Shown: piece after piece, positions 30,690-40,769 of the stretch | How positions within the stretch are numbered: position 1 is the stretch's first letter | Layout of the letters: the number at the start of each line of letters is the position of its first letter | NCBI GenBank assembly: GCA_010279815.1 | Contig: QEOQ01000348.1 | Coordinates: forward strand, 334,661 to 376,785 | Reading direction: 5' to 3' | DNA length: 42,125 nt | From: Brachionus plicatilis | Taxonomy: Eukaryota > Rotifera > Eurotatoria > Ploima > Brachionidae | The notes under the pieces: generated by a model | Seen by the model: the letters and a program-made list of their open reading frames with translations, nothing else | Database searches by the model: none | What the model was told of the DNA's origin: nothing | Position numbers and translations under genes: made by a program

Positions 30690-31063
30690 CTGTGATGACA
30701 CCGGAGTATTTTCCGCCGGTCAATGGTGTATCTGACTCAGACTCCAAGAAGCTAACAAGCTCGTTTATCAAGACAGAAGGTGCAAAAGCGACAAAAAGAA
30801 TTCTTAGCTGGCAATTTTGTATGTCAATATTTAGCCTGGTTTGCCAGGAGTTTGAGGACAAAAAAAAACAATTTGTTGATAGATCAGTGTTTGATAAATG
30901 GAAAAATGAGAATGCATCTCTAAGCAGATATTTTAAGTGCCCAAAATCAAAAATTTCAACAAGTTTAAATAATTTATTTGAATCATGTCTGATTAAAAAA
31001 TCTAACAAAAGTTCGATTAAGTTTGAAAAATTTTTGAAAAATGAATGGTTTAATAAAAATTAA
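30690..31063 (+). pseudogene. Secreted kinase-like gene, 3' third only (copy 2)
   Basis: From TGTGATGACACCGG on, this is almost identical to 14439-14811, differing by only a handful of substitutions. It corresponds to residues 265-387 of the full protein (MTPEYFPPVNGVSDS to WFNKN). The signal peptide, catalytic loop and DFG region are missing. A short frame of LINE-derived sequence (MMNTILLIS) runs in phase into it, giving an apparent 132-residue frame, but I take this as a pseudogene. The near-identity suggests a recent duplication or gene conversion. Confidence 0.85.
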
Positions 31064-31200
31064 CTAAAAATAAAAACTCTTTTTAATTGTTTTATCTGGC
31101 AACATTTAGACTATTATTATGCAATTAGTGCCATAGAAACATGTCAACATTAGATTAATTCATTTTTTATTTTCAAGGCTTTACTGCTGTGTAATTTCTC

Positions 31201-31310
31201 ATGATGATCAAAAATACTGAAATGTTGGTATGTTTAAAAAAAGCCAATGATTTTTACAATGATGGACAATATGGAGACGCGCTGGATTTGTATATAGATA
31301 TGAATAAACA
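31201..31310 (+). CDS. TPR-protein gene copy 2, exon 1
   Basis: ATG ATG ATC at 31201, encoding MMIKNTEMLVCLKKANDFYN and DGQYGDALDLYIDMNK, then CA before a GTAAGT donor at 31311. Same length, phase and donor as copy 1, with mostly amino-acid-changing differences. The kinase-like remnant ends 137 bp upstream, as in copy 1. Confidence 0.76.
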
Positions 31311-33029
31311 GTAAGTATCTAATTTCAATGATTTATTTTTCATCATTATATATATTGGCACAATATGGTTAGAGTTTGTAAGGTAATATGGAATTTTTAT
31401 ATAATTTCTATTAAGCATTGAAAGAATGGAAAATTTTAATATTAAGACAAAAACTGCTCTCCACAAATAAAAAAACTTCTAAACACAAATTTTTTCATAA
31501 ATTTTCAAAACTGTTAAACACAAAAAAAAACTAGCAAAAATTTTTTTAATATCTATTAAAAACTGCCCCTAAATATTTTATATAATAAAATGTCTATGAT
31601 TTTACGTAATAAAAAAAAATTTCCGAATTTTTGGAGATAAAAATCCAAATAAATAAAACGAAAAAAAGAACAATGACAATTCATTCAATTCATTGTACGA
31701 GGATCCGACAAATTTGTAAATAAACCTAAAAAAGGTCGTCCAAAATTAGCAGGGAATTGGTTTTCCTTAAATTAGATTTTAATTTAATTATTTTATTAAT
31801 TTAATATTTAAATTTTTTTACATAATTTTTTAAACACCATTTGAAAAAATTATTTAACAAATTTATTAAGTTTTTTTTCACCACAAAAATTTGTGTTAAC
31901 CAGCTATTTGGTTAAATATGTAAAAATTATTTTTTTTTGAATTCGGCACAAAAAAATTTGTTTTGTAGTGATTTGTGTTCAAAAGTTTTTGGTTTGCGGT
32001 GAAAAGTTTTTAGTTTGTGGAGAACCATTTATCTCATTATTCTTTTTGTTGATAATTTTAATTAGGGGTCTGACAAATATGGCTAATATTATTTTTTACT
32101 GAATTGAAATAAATATTAATAAATTCAAGTCTTAAAAAATTTAAATAAATTTAAAATAATTGACTCTAGTAATAAGCTAAATTTAATATACATTTTAAAA
32201 ATAAAATTTTCATAAAAAATCTTAATGAAATAGGTGAATAAAAAGGGTTGAGAAAAAAAAGGTAAATATTTTAATTTTTTATTTAAAGATTTTTAAAGTA
32301 ATAAAAATAAAATTGAGCAAAAAAAAATTATGTAATCAGAAGTGCAGCATGTTTAAGTATTGAAAAGTTCAGAAAATAAAGAAGAAATAGTAAGGTTGCA
32401 ATTACACAATGGAGTCTGGTATTCGATATATCTTTAATTGAAACCCACTTTGTATTCCTTCACTAGTCTGACGACTAATGGAACAGGATGTTCTCAGTCC
32501 TGCCCTGGCATATCTTTCACTCGACTCAAAAAGTCGATTCAAGACTGTAATTCAAGTTTATTTAAGGCTTCGTGATAGTAAATGTTGGAAGAAGTTTCGT
32601 ATTTTGGTTTTAGAATAGAGAGAACTGCTGAATTTCAGAAAAATTGAGACTTGAGAAAGTATAGGCCAAAATGGATCCAACTAAAGATTCATAAAGGTTT
32701 CCTAAACTTTTAAAATGAAGACCCCATTTTTTGTCTACCAAAATATTTATTAAATTTAACCTTGAATTAGAGCGATCTTTAATTTCATCTATTATTGAGT
32801 TAAAATTTTATCTCAATTTATAGCAATGATTTTTTTTAAAAATAAAAGAAAGAAAAATTAATTTTTTTAATTTCTCCATTAATCATATTGTAAACAAGGG
32901 CCAGCTTTTCGCTTGCGGCCTGATTTGGGTCTAACGGATGATGCATAAGTAAATGGACAAAAATTAAAAGCAAATATCTCAAAAAATAAAAATAATATTA
33001 AGTTCTGTTTTTTTTATGCTGTAAAGAAT

Positions 33030-33860
33030 TTATTTTTTAATAGAATTAAGATTTTTAAATAATGAAAAAACTCCATAGTGGCCGATTTTTCTGAGCTTCG
33101 CTTTGACCCCCGCCATAAGGGATTTCACAAAATTTAAGTCAAATTCTCTCAACTTCAATTTACTTGCGCTTGAGGGACATTTGGCGGGTTGATACCCTTG
33201 GTCACATAATTTACATTTTCGATCATCCATGTTGTGCTTAGAATAGAATAGTGAGCAGATGCTAAGTCAGGCCAAAAAATGTAGTCAAGATCTTGATGAT
33301 AGTCATGTATAAATGGCAGAAGGCGTTTATTCAAGCATTCGTGAATATAAATGCTCGAATTGATTAATTTAAACGCACAAAAACCTTAAAAGATCATAAC
33401 ATTGTTAATACTTAATTTTTTTTCACTCTGTAAAAAGAATAAGAAAATTTAGTAGAGGATCTCCAATTTGAATACGATTGATCGTATTATATATTGTGCT
33501 TCGAGCGATTTCTTGCCTTGTAAAGTGAGCCACAAGATCGGATTTCAGCAAAGTAAAATTTTTGATCAAATTTCAAGCGCTCAATCTTTCTCAAATATTA
33601 TTAGATGCGCAATTAAATTTCATTGCAGATTTTTAATTTTTTTAATATTTCAAAGCTTTATTTTTAAACTTTTGAAAAAAAGGATTGTAATTTCTAAAAA
33701 TGCAATGAAATTTAATTGCGCATCTAAAAATATTTGAGCAAGATTGAGCGTTTGAAATTTGATCAAAAATTTTACTTTGCTCGGATTTTGTCATTTGTGA
33801 AATGATATTTTGACTGCTTTTCGAAAAGCCTCTCGTTCAGACACAGATAGTCCCATTTAA
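33030..33860 (-). pseudogene. Mariner-like transposase relic, interrupted by a MITE
   Basis: On the minus strand, 33860-33450 (outside the MITE) encodes a degenerate helix-turn-helix (TRQEIARSTIYNTINRIQ). Then 33380-33230 encodes INSSIYIHECLNKRLLPFIH and IFWPDLASAHYS, containing the second catalytic Asp. The C-terminal frame at 33230-33030 includes SLMAGVKAKLRKIGHYGVFS. The region with the catalytic Glu is deleted, frames change several times, and a MITE (33547-33781) splits the N-terminal part. This family differs from the DD37E copies elsewhere in the window. Confidence 0.72.
33547..33781. mobile_element. GGCAAA-family MITE inserted in the mariner relic
   Basis: AGCAAAGTAAAATTTTTGAT to the inverse ...ACTTTGCT, flanked by CGGATTTC (33539-33546) and CGGATTTT (33782-33789), 7 of 8 identical. 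The sequences on the two sides continue the same mariner reading frame region. Same family as 24832-25064. Confidence 0.85.
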
Positions 33861-34109
33861 AAATATTTTTATCTATAATTTAATATCTAATGTTAAGTAG
33901 TTTTTAAATATATATATAGAGGATCACCTGATCATTTGCATGATCGGGCAAGTTAACTAAACTTTTGTTCATTTACTCATGCATCTCCCGTTATATACAA
34001 AATATTTTGTAGTAAGTAAACCAGGAAAATTCATTTTCTATTTGAATCAACAAGAGATCAATAGTTTCAATAGTTTATTAATAATTTTAAATGCTTTCCG
34101 GCACAATAA

Positions 34110-34205
34110 AAAGTTTTACATAAAATTATAACTAATTATATAAAAAATAAAAATGTCTGAGTAAAAAATTAAATAAAGTTTAGTTTTTGATTTAGTAAAA
34201 TTTTT
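34110..34205. repeat. Single arm of the foldback repeat
   Basis: AAAAAGTTTTACATAAAATT...AGTTTTTGATTTAGTAAAAT matches the left inner arm of the palindrome at 16690-16780, but without the second arm. Confidence 0.7.
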
Positions 34206-34713
34206 AGCAATGTGAAGTTTCGTTCAAAAAGTTCAGTTTAAAATCTTAAATTCGTATATATTTTGAATGGAATGAAGTGATAAAATAAAAATTAAGCATA
34301 TGATGTAACAAAAAATGTTACAGGACTTGCTCAAATAAAAAACAAAAAAAAAAATTTCAATTAACCAATTTTTGATTTTCCAAAAAAAACTGAACGAATG
34401 TTAAGTTGGTTGGAAATAAAAATTTCGCGATTTAAAATTAAACACTTACAAAAATTTTAAAATATAGCAAATAAAACTTCTTTTGTACAGAGACAAATAA
34501 ATTGTCTTAAATTCAATTGATTTTAAAAGTCGAAGATTAATTAAAAGAAAACTTCCTGAATTTATTTTCAAGGCTACTTGGTCTTACTACTTTTGTTACA
34601 CATTGTTACATATTTTACAAGAGCAAAATTTTTATCATTCATCGAAAAATTTCAATTAAGAACTTTTTTCTTGAATTTTTTGAACTTTTTGAACAAAACT
34701 TCACAATGCTAAA
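34206..34713. mobile_element. MITE, second copy of the 23276-23772 family
   Basis: AGCAATGTGAAGTTTCGTTC at the left and the inverse of AGCATTGTGAAGTTTTGTTC at the right. The interior is closely similar to 23290-23770 throughout. The flanks show AAAATTTTTAG and AAAATTTCTAG, so the exact duplication length is unclear. It immediately abuts the foldback arm. Confidence 0.78.
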
Positions 34714-35359
34714 ATTTCTAGTGGCGTTTTGCCGCTGGTACTGTGAATCGAATTCTCGATTAATTTTAACATTAAAGGGCTTTGACTTAGAATATTTTTT
34801 TTCAATATATCTTTCACTTAGATTGAACACGAGGTTAAATCTAAACATACTCCTTTATCCATGAAATAACAACACGAACAATGGCAACAATCGCAAGCTG
34901 TCTATATAGTTTTTGTCTTGAGGATCTCGTTGAGCCTGTAGGTCGATGATTCTCAGGGCATGTGATGTTTATAAGACTTTGAATGTTTTGGCGTTCCATT
35001 TTGTAAAAGTTTTTTTAAGCTTCCCGAGGACTATGTTGCCATTAAAATTCCATTTATTACATATCTATTGTTGAGGGCTCTCCCTCGAGTTTGTTACCTA
35101 CTTCAGGTTTGGAGGTTCAAATAGTTAAAGAATTGTTTGTTATTGGGCTTCAGACCAAGTTTATTAACAAAACGTGGTTATACGAAAAAAAAGTGAGGGA
35201 AGAATAGGAAACATAACAATTTGCATTTATATTAAAATTACACTTTTTGTAAGTTGTGTATGAAACCACAACACTATAAATCTTTTCTTTAATTTCTTTT
35301 ATTTTAATACTGTTTACTTTTTTTTATTTTATTTTGTTTAACTTTATTTTTATTTTTAA
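34714..35359. other. Probable 3' part of a LINE, no clear reading frame
   Basis: This less AT-rich stretch (especially 34900-35200) leads into the LINE tail at 35360-35420, so it is probably its decayed 3' region. Short frames such as VEGSPSSLLPTSGLEVQIV are open but show no motif I recognise. Confidence 0.35.
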
Positions 35360-35420
35360 TTCTGAAGGAGCTTAAGCTCCGTACAGAAAAACAAATAAAT
35401 AAATAAATGAATAAATAATT
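35360..35420 (+). mobile_element. LINE 3' tail with perfect hairpin
   Basis: CTGAAGGAGCTTAAGCTCCGTACAG is a hairpin (GGAGCTTAAGCTCC is a 14-bp perfect palindrome), followed by the A-rich tail AAAACAAATAAATAAATAAA. It matches the minus-strand tail at 26290-26350. Terminal hairpins like this can be recognised by the LINE's own reverse transcriptase. Confidence 0.65.
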
Positions 35421-35483
35421 CGTAAATTAAAAGTACTAGTTGTCACAAAATTTTGTTAAATGTCATTTAATGAATTGTACATA

Positions 35484-36193
35484 CAGTAGAAGCTCTCAAA
35501 ATGAACATCCTCAAATGTGAACAGCCCTATAAGTGAACACAAATTTCTTGCGACCGACCAAAATGAATCTTTTTATATGGCATAAAATCCCTCAAATGTG
35601 AACGTTCGGTATGTGAACATGAAAAATTTAGAAAAAAGTGAACAAAAAACTCGAAAAAAAAATTTATTTACAGTTAAATTCAAAAATTTTTTTTAATATC
35701 TTCATAATATACATGACTTTTAAATTTATAATACATATTTTATTTAACGTTTAGACTCGTTTTATAGATTTCTATGATGTCATATTTTTGTTTAAGTATT
35801 TTATTAACTGCTCCAAGTGATAATTTAAATTCTTGTGCTAAACTCCGTTGAGAACTATTTTTTTGACCTGCTACTTGAATAAGTCTATATTTTTCCTCCA
35901 TGGTTAGTTTATTATAGTTATTTAACTTGGATGCTGACGTTTTTCTAATTAGAGATTAATTTTGAGATTCAAATTTTTGCATTAATTTTATCATCATTCA
36001 ATTGATACTTAAATGAATACATGGTCTTATTTTTATTTTTATTTTTGTTTTACACAAAAATTAACTTAACATTTATTAATCTCACAAAAGTGAACAGTTC
36101 ACTTTTGAGAGAGCATCCTCAAATGTAAACAGCCCTATGAATGAACAAAAATCCCTTGCGACGGCGAGTGTTCACTTTTGAGGGATTCTACTG
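35484..36193. mobile_element. Pogo/Tigger-type element, 710 bp, TA target
   Basis: Termini CAGTAGAAGCTCTCAAAATG and the inverse of CAGTAGAATCCCTCAAAAGT, between TA dinucleotides (35482-35483 and 36194-36195). It has GTGAACA-rich subterminal repeats, including a second inner copy of the end sequence. The CAGT start, TA target and the pogo-type helix-turn-helix inside agree. It keeps only the DNA-binding part of the transposase. Confidence 0.87.
35740..35901 (-). pseudogene. Pogo-type N-terminal helix-turn-helix (psq/CENP-B-like) remnant
   Basis: From ATG at 35901 the frame reads MEEKYRLIQVAGQKNSSQRS then LAQEFKLSLGAVNKILKQKY and stops at TAA 35740-35742 after 53 codons. It stays open upstream to about 35957 (LIRKTSASKLNNYNKLT). 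This is the psq-like first helix-turn-helix of pogo/Tigger transposases. The second DNA-binding domain and the DDE domain are absent. A truncated protein that could still bind the ends would act as a repressor, but there is no evidence of expression. Confidence 0.75.
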
Positions 36194-36406
36194 TAGTACA
36201 AAAAAATTATCAATTAGAAAATAAATTTTATCAATTAGAAAATAAATTTTATCAATTATATAAAATAATTTGTAAAATAAAAAAATTGATAAATTTAAAT
36301 TTAATTTTTCACTGCAATTTTCTACACATTCTCCTAATTAGGCTTTGTGTAAAAAAAAACAATGACTATTTTTTCTGTAACAATTAAAAATTCACTTATT
36401 AAAAAG

Positions 36407-37550
36407 ATTGTCGGACAATTCGACAGGCAAAAAAAAGCTTCTGTTCAACATCGTTTTGGCCTATGCACAACTTAGAAATCCAAGAGATGCTAAAAAATAT
36501 CTCGATCAAATAGAGGATGATCGATTAGTTGCTAATCCAAGAGAATTGGCCTTGTTGTATGAATCACTGGCACTTCTTTTCACCATCGAGTACGGTGAGA
36601 AAAAAGAATTTAAAACAATAGCCGTATACTATCAACTAGCAGCTCTAAACTTCCGCAAGTGCAAGGAGTGGTCACAGAGTGTGAGAAACAAAATCGAGGC
36701 TGGCCGCATTCTTCAAGAAAACAATTTTATCAAAGAGAGCATTGTATTGGCTGATCAAGTCACAACGGACTTCATCTATTTGGATGAGTCCAATGAATCA
36801 GCAGAAATTTTGAACAATTTGGCTATTCTTTACTCCAAAGACCACAAAAGTAGGGATAGTGTGATCAAAGGTGGCAAATTGTTGAAAAAGACCATTCAAA
36901 CTTATTCAAATGTTTATAACAAAATAACAGAGTTAGTGCTGAACTCCAATTATATCGGTGTGCTTAATCAACTGGGCAGAAAATCGAGCAAGAATGTCTA
37001 TGAAAGCATTTATCATGAGTTTTCCAATGAGGCTGAAATTTTCTATTTTTTCAATTTGGCATTTTACAAATTCTCCTCAAGTGATTACAATTCGGCACTG
37101 AAGTTATTTTTGAATTCGTTGGCTATTTTTGAAAATGTTGTCAAGAAAGATGTTGTTATAAAGGATAAAAATATATCAAGTGAAATTCTTGAGTGCATTT
37201 CAATTTGTTACTACAAGTTAAAAGACTATGAAAAATTTTATTCTTGTCTCAGAGAGGCTTTGAATGAAGCTGTTCAAAATAAAAGTGCTTCTGAAAATAG
37301 TTCAACGGCAATAAATCGAATTGAATCTAAACTGGTCCAAGCCGAAAAAGTTGCTGCTAAAGAAAAAGATAGCAAGCCTGTTAATGAAGTTGAAAGTCAA
37401 GGTCACAAGTCAGGGATCAAATCAATGATTCTTTATTCTTCTCAACAAGAGGAGGCTAAAAAACCGCCAATTGAAGAAAAACGACTTTTGAATATCTCAA
37501 AAACTATTAAGGTAAATATCCCTGCCAAAGAGCTAGTTGAAGCTGATTAA
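36407..37550 (+). CDS. TPR-protein gene copy 2, exon 2 (full length)
   Basis: Main exon; with exon 1 the protein has about 417 residues. The acceptor AG is at 36405-36406; the first base completes the split CAA codon. It is about 85-90 percent similar to copy 1 by eye, with the same TPR-like helices (AYAQLRNPRDAKKYLDQI, ELALLYESLALLFTIEYG, ILNNLAILYSKDHKSRDSVI, LAFYKFSSSDYNSALKLF, ECISICYYKLKDYEKFYSCL). A charged C-terminal tail ends VNIPAKELVEAD. Several in-frame indels separate the copies (for example near residue 170 and after RKSSK). The frame is intact to the conserved stop, so this copy looks functional and copy 1 is the shortened one. Confidence 0.82.
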
Positions 37551-37556
37551 AATAAT

Positions 37557-37833
37557 TATAAATCATTAGTGATTACCGGCCAAGGATCTAGCTGGATCGT
37601 TTTTCAAATACATTTTTTTTTTATTTACAACATTTTTTTTGCTGGCACACATTTTATAAATTTTGAGTAGGTTTTTTTGTTTAATTTTTATTCAATAAAA
37701 GTTTTAAAAAAATCATTTTTTAATTTATTATTATATGAAGATTAAATTAATTTGGATTTGCCAAAATTTTTTACTTTATTTTAACATTTGATTGTCCCTA
37801 AAAGGCGCAATGCCGAAAATGGAATTCCACAAT
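37557..37833. repeat. Downstream flank of TPR copy 2 (repeat R)
   Basis: Matches 23815-24100 downstream of copy 1, showing that the duplication extends past the genes. It ends in TGGAATTCCACAATG, which is already sequence from the subterminal region of the DD37E transposon, so the transposon relic that follows lost its outer end here. Confidence 0.72.
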
Positions 37834-38605
37834 GAAAATGGAAAGCCAAATCGCAAAATGAATCAAAAAAAAAATTATTCAATTTGAATTAAAAATGACC
37901 AAAATAAATTCATCTAAAGATGAGGCCCTAATTAGCGTGTACGCGTTTTTTAACGAAAATAGATCACTTGAAAAGATATTCACTGTGAGGCATTTTATGG
38001 CAGAAAAAATTCCAAGAAGTACTGTTTACCGAATTTTAAAACGTAGTGAATATTTTTCACCAGAAAGGATGCAAGGATCTGGTCAAACACCGAAAGAAAT
38101 GACTAAAGTACAACTCAACAAGCTAAAAAAGGCTTTTGATCACCAAGACAACATCAGTCAGCGTCAAGCAGCCAAAAAGTTTGATATAAGCCAGCAAATG
38201 GTCTCAAAATTGTTGAAGAAGCTTCAAATAACACTTAGAAAAAAGATGAAAATCCCTGACCGAACCGAAACGCAAAAAAAAGTAGCTAGAGTTAAATGTA
38301 GAAATTTGTATTTAAAAAATCTAAATATTTCCTGGAATTTAGACGAAGAATCCTATTTCACTCTCAGTCATCGTAAAATCAATGAAAATGATATATTTTT
38401 GACGGCAACTATAAGTTCTGGCCCGACTTGGCGAGCTCTCTTTATGCCAATACAGTGGTCAACTACTTGATTGACCAAAATATCAAATCTGTGCAAAAAT
38501 GCGAAAACCCTGCAAATGTGCCAGAAGTACGACCAATTGAAGATTTTTGGTCCATTTCAAAGGGGAAACTATATGAGAATGTCTGGAGAGCAAAAAACTT
38601 CTAAG
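37834..38605 (+). pseudogene. DD37E Tc1/mariner relic, intact N-terminus, deleted core
   Basis: From ATG 37895 the frame encodes the complete paired-like DNA-binding region (RHFMAEKIPRSTVYRILKRS, then NISQRQAAKKFDISQQMVSK) and the first catalytic motif (WNLDEESYFTL). It then loses about 200 bp and shifts frame at 38398; sequence for KFWPDLAS and RPIEDFWS follows in other frames to 38605. The terminal inverted repeats are gone. It complements the copy at 19480-20774, which kept the ends and catalytic core but lost the N-terminus. Confidence 0.85.
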
Positions 38606-38659
38606 TCATAAAAATTTAAATTTCTAAGTCTTAAAAATATAAGTCAAGGTTATGACTTG

Positions 38660-38895
38660 CACAAAAATTTTTATCAATACCTGCTTCATCTGGACCAGTT
38701 GAAAGAATTTCTTTCTAAATCTGATTACATTAAGAGACCACATAGGTCAAGATTAACAGCCAGGAATTTGGAAGCAACAACTTTATTGGTATCAAATATG
38801 GATTTATTAAATCATTTACTTGACTTAAAAAAAAAATTTAAGTTATTGACTCGACTTGACTTGAGACTTGTGATTTAAAAACAAGTCAGCAAATA
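38660..38895 (+). pseudogene. hAT transposase C-terminal relic (copy B)
   Basis: Same domain as 28554-28784: KEFLSKSDYIKRPHRSRLTA, then RNLEATTLLVSNMDLLNHLL in a short open frame, followed by the GACTTGACTTGAGACTTGTG terminus typical of the hAT MITEs. The part before KEFL is in another frame, as in copy A, so both copies descend from an already broken ancestor. Confidence 0.7.
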
Positions 38896-39085
38896 TTTAA
38901 TTTTCTTTTATTTACAACATTTTGTTGCATTTTTGCTGGCACTCAATATAAAAATCTTAAGCAAGTTTTTTTTTAAATTTTTTTTCAATAAAAGTTTTAA
39001 GAGTAATCATTTTTAAATTTATCACGATTTGAAGATCGTATCAATCAAAATTTGCTATTTTATGCAAATTTTTATTTATTTTTCG
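38896..39085. repeat. Dispersed repeat R, uninterrupted copy
   Basis: Directly follows the hAT relic and preserves the empty target site of the LINE found at 28797-29789. Confidence 0.68.
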
Positions 39086-40032
39086 TTTTTTTGCTTTGAA
39101 AATGAAAATGTCATATTTTCTTATTGGAATTAAATTAATGAATAAACTATTTAAAAATAAATTTTAAAAATCAAAATATTTCATTTAATTGATTTTAAAA
39201 AAATAAATGTAAATGTAAAACCCACAAACAACAACACAAGAGAGAATTGACAAAAATATTTGAGTTTACTCGCTAGTCAGTTAAGTCACATTCGAGTTAA
39301 GTCCATGCAAATTTATAAACTTTGCAGTCAGAAAAAAACGATGATTAATCGATGAAAATTGATAGATTAATCATTAATGACTATAACTTAGATATTTTTC
39401 TGTATTTTTTTATAAACTTTCCTATGAGGCTTAATTAAATGAATGAATTAATGAGTTAGGAATCATTTCATCGAAATTCAGCGATGAAAACTAGAATATT
39501 TCATCAGAAATAATCGATGAAAAAATACTCATAATTTTATGTATCATAATTGTTTTAATTTTTCGAATTATTTTTAAGAAGACAATAATAAGCAGAAGTT
39601 TAAAAAACATATGTTTTTTTTTCCAAATTTTTTGAAAAATTATCTACACTTTTGATTCATGAATGACATCAATTCACTTTTTCTCAATAGAAAAAATTTA
39701 ATTTTTTACTTTTTGAGTAAATTTTTAGCTTTAGAATTGTGCTTTATTGTCTTTTAACTAGACTAAAGGCAGCTTGAAAAAATTTTTGAATCAAAGAACA
39801 TTGCTAGCAATCCAATTAGACATAAAGTCCTTTGTTAAGAGGAGATCCACTAGATACACAATTAATTAAGAATTTACACTAATTATCGGCTTTTGTGTAG
39901 TTAAATTTACAGAAGTATTCGATATTTCAGCTTCATATCTTTCGGCTAGTAGAGTGTGTAATTCTTCTAAACTGACTGAATTTATAATTTTTTTACTGTT
40001 TTCCTCATTTTTACAGTATTTTACGATTTATT
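39086..40032. other. AT-rich intergenic DNA, nothing recognised
   Basis: No gene or repeat copy that I can support. The sequence ATCGATGAAAA recurs in a few variants around 39340-39520 without clear structure. Confidence 0.4.
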
Positions 40033-40250
40033 CCCTTAGATATCAAAATTTATTTATTTTAAGGTTTATCTAAAAAAAATTAAAAATTAATTTTTTTATT
40101 TTGAAACTTAAAAGGAAATAAAAAATTATTGATATTTAAAATAAAATTAAAAAAATAAACGTAAATTTTTTTTATATTTTGATTTTTTTGTTAGGCTCAA
40201 ATAAGACCCGTGTTGACGGTTAACGAAGTTTTTTGAATTTTGAATTGATA
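40033..40250. repeat. Direct repeat, left copy
   Basis: TTAGATATCAAAATTTATTT through GACGGTTAACGAAG...GATTGATA-type end matches 40577-40769 at high identity. It has about 25 extra bases near 40068-40093. Confidence 0.8.
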
Positions 40251-40576
40251 TTATATTCCAACTCAATCAAAGAGACCTAAGGTCAAAACCCATAAAGGGA
40301 TGATTGAGCCCATTTATTAATAAAAAAAAGTGCACACAAAAATTATAATATTAATAAAAAAATAGATTTCTGAAATTAATATCAAAATTAGAAAAAATTT
40401 TACAAAATTTTATAAAAATTAAATTAATGTTATTGTTTATTCTTCGTTTAAATAGGACAAAATCTAAATGGAGATCATCAATAAGTAATTTATTGATGAA
40501 CTTAGAATAAAAATAATCAAACGTTTTTTCACCATAATCATTAAACTTTCCCTTAGAAGGAACAAGATGTATTTTT

Positions 40577-40769
40577 CCTTTAGATATCAAAATTTATTTA
40601 TTTTAAGGTTTTATTTATTTTGAAACTTAAAAGGAAATAAAAAATTATTGATATTTAAAATAAAATTAAAAAAATAAACGTAAATTTTTTTTATATTTTG
40701 ATTTTTATGTTTGGCTCAAATAAGACCCGTCTTGACGGTTAACGTAGTTTTTCTAATTTTGGATTGATA
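40577..40769. repeat. Direct repeat, right copy
   Basis: Second copy of the repeat at 40033-40250, separated by about 325 bp of unrelated AT-rich sequence. No primer-binding site or coding sequence lies between, so it does not look like an LTR pair. Confidence 0.8.

Larger units (their letters stand above)
31311..36406 (+). other. Intron 1 of TPR gene copy 2, about 5.1 kb
   Basis: GTAAGT at 31311 to an AAAAAG acceptor at 36405-36406. The first kilobase (to about 32345) and the last 160 bp match the intron of copy 1. Between these lie a mariner relic with a MITE inside, a foldback arm, a MITE, a LINE tail and a pogo-like element, none present in copy 1. The stretch 32346-33029 has no feature I recognise. 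Confidence 0.65.

Noticed and set aside
33030..33230. Small Cys-containing protein gene
   Set aside because: The SLMAGVKAKLRKIGHYGVFS ending is a mariner transposase C-terminus and the rest of the relic lies upstream.
40033..40769. Direct repeats as an LTR pair
   Set aside because: No TG...CA ends, primer-binding site, polypurine tract or coding sequence in the 325-bp interval.
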